A DNA stretch of 64,000 nt, taken from positions 138,850 through 202,849 of the forward strand of contig CAVZBT010000018.1 of NCBI GenBank assembly GCA_963773605.1, in the 5' to 3' direction. This DNA is from CAVZBT01 sp963773605 (lineage in GTDB: Bacteria; Acidobacteriota; UBA6911). The translations under genes and the position numbers were made by a program. This document shows, one piece after another, positions 60,965 through 64,000 of the stretch. Each line of letters starts with the position of its first letter. Position 1 is the stretch's first letter. The notes under the pieces are model-generated. The model saw only the letters and a list, made by a program, of their open reading frames with translations, made no database searches and was not told where the DNA came from.

Positions 60965-63900
60965 GCACCCTCCCACGGCTCGTCGATGTCCACGAGCTTC
61001 TGGAACTCGCGCACTGCAGGGTCCTGCGATTTGAGCTCCGCCCGGCGCGCGACATCTTTGCCGCACACGGGCAGGTAACCGCAGTGCAGGCAATGATCCT
61101 TCTGCACGGCGCCGCCGGTACGGCGCGAAAAAAGCGCCGTGTACGATGCCGTCGCCGACGATCTCCAGGGTGTCGCCGAGCCGGTCGACTCCGGCCCGTA
61201 ACATCCCGTCGTCGAAGGAACACGGGACTACGGCGCCGTCCTGCGATTGGAGGTGGAGGTACTCCCCGGATATTTCCTCCAGTCCGGGATAGTCGCGCTG
61301 CAGCGCTCCTCGGTACACGGCGATCTGGATCTTCTCGCCGCACATGAGCACCGGCCGCTTCCGGCTCTTCATCGTTTTCGACAGGCGGCCCGTTTTGTAG
61401 TCGATTACGCGCGCCCGTCTGCCGTCATCGGAGAGGTCGACGCGGTCGATCTTGCCCCGGAACTCGAAGGTGTACCGGCCGGCCTGGAGTCGAAATGCGG
61501 GCCTGGCGGCCTGGCCGGGCACTTGACCGAACGCACGCTCCAGCAGTCGGGGCACAAGCCCGCTCTCCTCCCTTTCCCGCTCGAAAATCAACCACTCGCG
61601 CAGGATCTGGTCCACCCGCTCCTGCTCGAGTTCCCACAACAGATCGGGCATGCCGGGCGGGCGCACGTCGTCCAGGGCCCGCCGGGAGAGCTCGAGGAGT
61701 TCCGTCTCCAGCTTTGCCAGCGCGTCGGTAAACAGTCGGCGCCCTGCCAGGCCACGTACGAAATCCTCGAGAACGGCATGGACTTGGGAACCCCGAACCA
61801 TGGGATCGAGGGCCCGTGACGGCTCGGGCTCCTCCCAGGGCTCGATCCCGACGACCCGTTTCAGGTAAAAAAGATACGGGCACCGGACGTAGTCCTCCAA
61901 GCGGGTGGCCGAAACCTGCCCCGCAGACGGTCCTATCCTCGCGCCGACCCAACGGGTCAGATCGGGATCGAGAATCCGCCCGTCGAACTCGGTCAATCTT
62001 CTTGTCCAGCGCGCCCGGGCGAAGGCCCTGCTGCGCTCGAGCAGCGCAGGCTGCTCGAGCGCGAGGGCGTTCAGCGCAGCGGGCGCCTGGTCGCGATTGC
62101 GGGTGATCAGCCTCAGCCGTATCTCGCCGTCGTCGACGGCGACCTGGCCCGCGTTTGGCGCCGGGTTCTCCAGGTTTACCGACCGAAATCCGGGAACGTA
62201 GCCTTCCCTCAGATCGCGCAATGTTATCGGGGAGCCGGCCGCGGCCTCCGAGACCCGGAGAAAGAACTCGGACGGGATACGCTCACGGTCGGTGCGTTCG
62301 TCGAGTCTGGACGTCACCAGGACCAGCCGCTTCCCGGCTGACCTCGCCGCCATGGCAAACAGGAGCGTCTCCTCTTCGCGGCGTTGCGCCTTGAGGGGGA
62401 GTTTCGCAAACAGGCCTCCCACCATGGCGCGCTCACTATCGAGCAGGAGCGGATCCTGCCGTGGTCGGGCGGGGAAAGCCCCTTCCTCCAGACCGGGTAC
62501 GATCACCACGGGAAAACGCATTCCGCGTGCGACGCCCAGCGGCAGGAGGTTAACCCCGTTGCGGAGGAATCGTCCTTCCGTGAGGCTGTGGCCCCGTATC
62601 GACTCTCTCAGCAGCGACACCATGCGGCCGCGAGGAATTCGGCGCCGCTCCGAGAGCGCCCCCAGGGACCGGAGTTCGTCGACGACCGACGAGAACGCGG
62701 GCCAGGCTTCGGCGTCGCCCACAAGCGGCTCGAGGCGGTCCTCCAGGAGCGCAGCCCACTGATTCCAGGACAGGGTCGAGGGCCAACCGAAGGACGCGGC
62801 GCGCAAGGCGTGCCAGGCATCCCGCAATGACTGCGCACGCTCGAGCCGGATTCGCGCGCGTGGCGGCGACATGACCGCTTCCGTGTCGCCCGAGTCTCGA
62901 TCGCCCGCGCCGGACTCGGCCCGGGCCAGGGCCCGTTTCGCGTCGCGCACGAGGATGTCGACTCCTGTATCCCAACCGTCCGCTCCCGCCAGGAATCTCG
63001 CGTCGCCAGTCAGGGCCCGCCAGTGTTGGGCATCCCACCTCCCCGCGCGCGCGGGCGGAAGAGCCGCGGCGACGAATTCCATCGCGGCAAGGACGCCTGC
63101 ACGGGCGAACTGCCCCGCCTCCAGGCCGGCCACTGCCAGCACCGCCCGACATAGTGCTCTCTGCTCGAAGGGTTCCCCACCATGGAGAAAATAAGGGATG
63201 CCCCGGAGCCGAAGCGCCTCGGCGACCAACGGAAGCCTCCTCGAGCGGATGCCGGAACAGGACGGCTATCTCGTGGAACCCCGACGCCGTGCCGTCCCGC
63301 ACGGCGGTGAGGATCTCGCGCACGATCTCCACTGCAGCCCGGGACTGCCCCGGCGCCGAAACAAACCGGATACTTCCGTCCGCGGGCAGCCCCTGGTCGG
63401 CATCGTCTGGCGGATGGGCCCGGAACCCGATCCCTTGTCCCCCAACCGGTCCAGCGTCGCGGTCCCGGCCGGTTCCGCACAGCGCTCGGGAGCGACGGCC
63501 AGCTCCGCCCGACGCGCATCCAGGAACGCTTGCGCGAAGCGCGACTCCGCCTGATCCACAAACGGAATGAAAAAGGTCAGCTCGAGCGTTTCCCTGAGGC
63601 TGGCCAGCAAGTCGCACTGCTGCCCCGTCGCGTCGTAGATGCCATAGACGAGCAGCTGCCGGCTGCCGAGAACAGCAGCGGCCCGCGACGCGTGGCCTAT
63701 GGCGGAACGGAAATCGTCGTCGACGTCGTGGAACGGCGCCTGCCTGGGCCCGGAAGCGTCGCCACAGCGTGGCGAACCCGTTCAGATGCACCGCCCGGTC
63801 GCGCGCCTGCCGCTGCAGAGCCGTCAGGCTCCGCTCGAAGTCCGCCGGTGTCATCCCGGCATCACGCAGGTCCCGAAATGTGTCGAGCAGGTTTGAACGG

Positions 63901-64000
63901 AATCCCGGATAGGCGGCGACGGCCTTGAACACCTCCGGGACATCCGTCTCCAGCAATTCGTCCAGGATAGTGATTCCGCCAAGTCGTGGCAGCCGCGGCC
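60961..64000 (-). CDS. addB: AddB-type nuclease subunit, partial and frameshifted
   Basis: The partner of AddA; the 5' end lies beyond the window. The N-terminal helicase-like part is in pieces, with frame changes near 63760, 63420 and 63238. The pieces include LLVYGIYDATGQQCDLLASLRETLELTFFIPF, RFVSAPGQSRAAVEIVREILTAV and LPLVAEALRLRGIPYFLHGGEPFEQRAL. The rest is continuous to 61130 and contains RLEDYVRCPYLFYLKRVVG and the nuclease motif RVIDYKTGRL. A fourth frame change in a run of six A's (61128-61133; one too many) precedes DHCLHCGYLPVC, the remaining three cysteines of the 4Fe-4S cluster, and the stop at 60961. All expected blocks exist, so it is a real AddB read through indels. Confidence 0.85.

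Noticed and set aside
60965..61343. Upstream continuation of the addA C-terminal frame
   Set aside because: It is out of frame with addB, which occupies this stretch. The true addA start (60964) is in the other frame with the P-loop.

Overview
The window looks like a chromosomal piece of a high-GC Gram-negative bacterium, most likely an Acidobacteriota member known from an environmental or metagenome assembly. A diderm envelope is indicated by TonB/ExbD, several lipoprotein signal peptides, a periplasmic PBP4-type peptidase and a secreted Cu/Zn superoxide dismutase. The phylum is inferred from gene style: SpmA/SpmB in a non-sporulating context, AddAB rather than RecBCD, a signal-peptide-bearing membrane pyrophosphatase, a zinc-ribbon MscL and GAF-GAF-PAS-GGDEF signalling. 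It is not proven. I see no rRNA, tRNA, CRISPR array, integrase or transposase.

Layout. 1-9 kb (minus strand): nucleotide-exchange transporter (cut by the window edge), biotin carrier protein, a truncated HAD-phosphatase scrap, biotin carboxylase, carboxyltransferase, fructose-6-phosphate aldolase/transaldolase, a fibronectin-type lipoprotein, and the HslU/HslV protease, then a 3 x 160 bp tandem repeat. 9-14 kb (plus): GDT1-type membrane protein, threonine synthase, AlaX-type tRNA editing protein and a diguanylate cyclase. 14-20 kb: hypothetical secreted protein, M14 peptidase, DacB, MocA-like nucleotidyltransferase, membrane glycosyltransferase. 20-29 kb (minus): a co-directional run TonB - ExbD - MprF - VirJ/AcvB-like hydrolase - histidine kinase - response regulator - TPR membrane protein, which I read as an envelope-lipid modification and sensing locus. 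30-37 kb: APC permease, short-chain dehydrogenase, a badly broken ATP-dependent DNA ligase, an orphan HerA/DUF87-like ATPase, MscL. 37-45 kb (minus): sugar-type ABC importer, membrane pyrophosphatase, SpmA/SpmB. 45-57 kb: LD-carboxypeptidase, a small predicted ORF, a hypothetical protein, a ClpX-like unfoldase without the zinc domain, YhcC/YtqA radical SAM protein, CNT nucleoside transporter, Tat-exported aldo/keto reductase, alpha-glucan phosphorylase, SodC, a zinc-ribbon peptide, an RlmN-like methyltransferase. 57-64 kb (minus): AddA and AddB, AddB running off the end.

Two window-wide patterns stand out. First, conserved genes are repeatedly split by one-base frame changes (dacB, glycosyltransferase, response regulator, histidine kinase, ldcA, glucan phosphorylase, addA, addB, and four in the ligase); several can be placed at homopolymers or short GC repeats, so most are probably assembly indels, with the ligase a possible genuine pseudogene. 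Second, intergenic gaps carry a family of palindromic elements ending in TGGAGTGCGG, including a perfect 52-bp identity between two sites about 45 kb apart in opposite orientation.

Several genes (hslV, the radical SAM gene, the histidine kinase, dacB, the APC permease) have a -10-like hexamer only 6-11 nt before the chosen start, which suggests leaderless transcripts. No single cassette is an obviously new defence or biosynthetic system. The best candidates for new biology are the TonB-ExbD-MprF-VirJ-two-component run, the HerA-like ATPase and the zinc-less ClpX paralogue.
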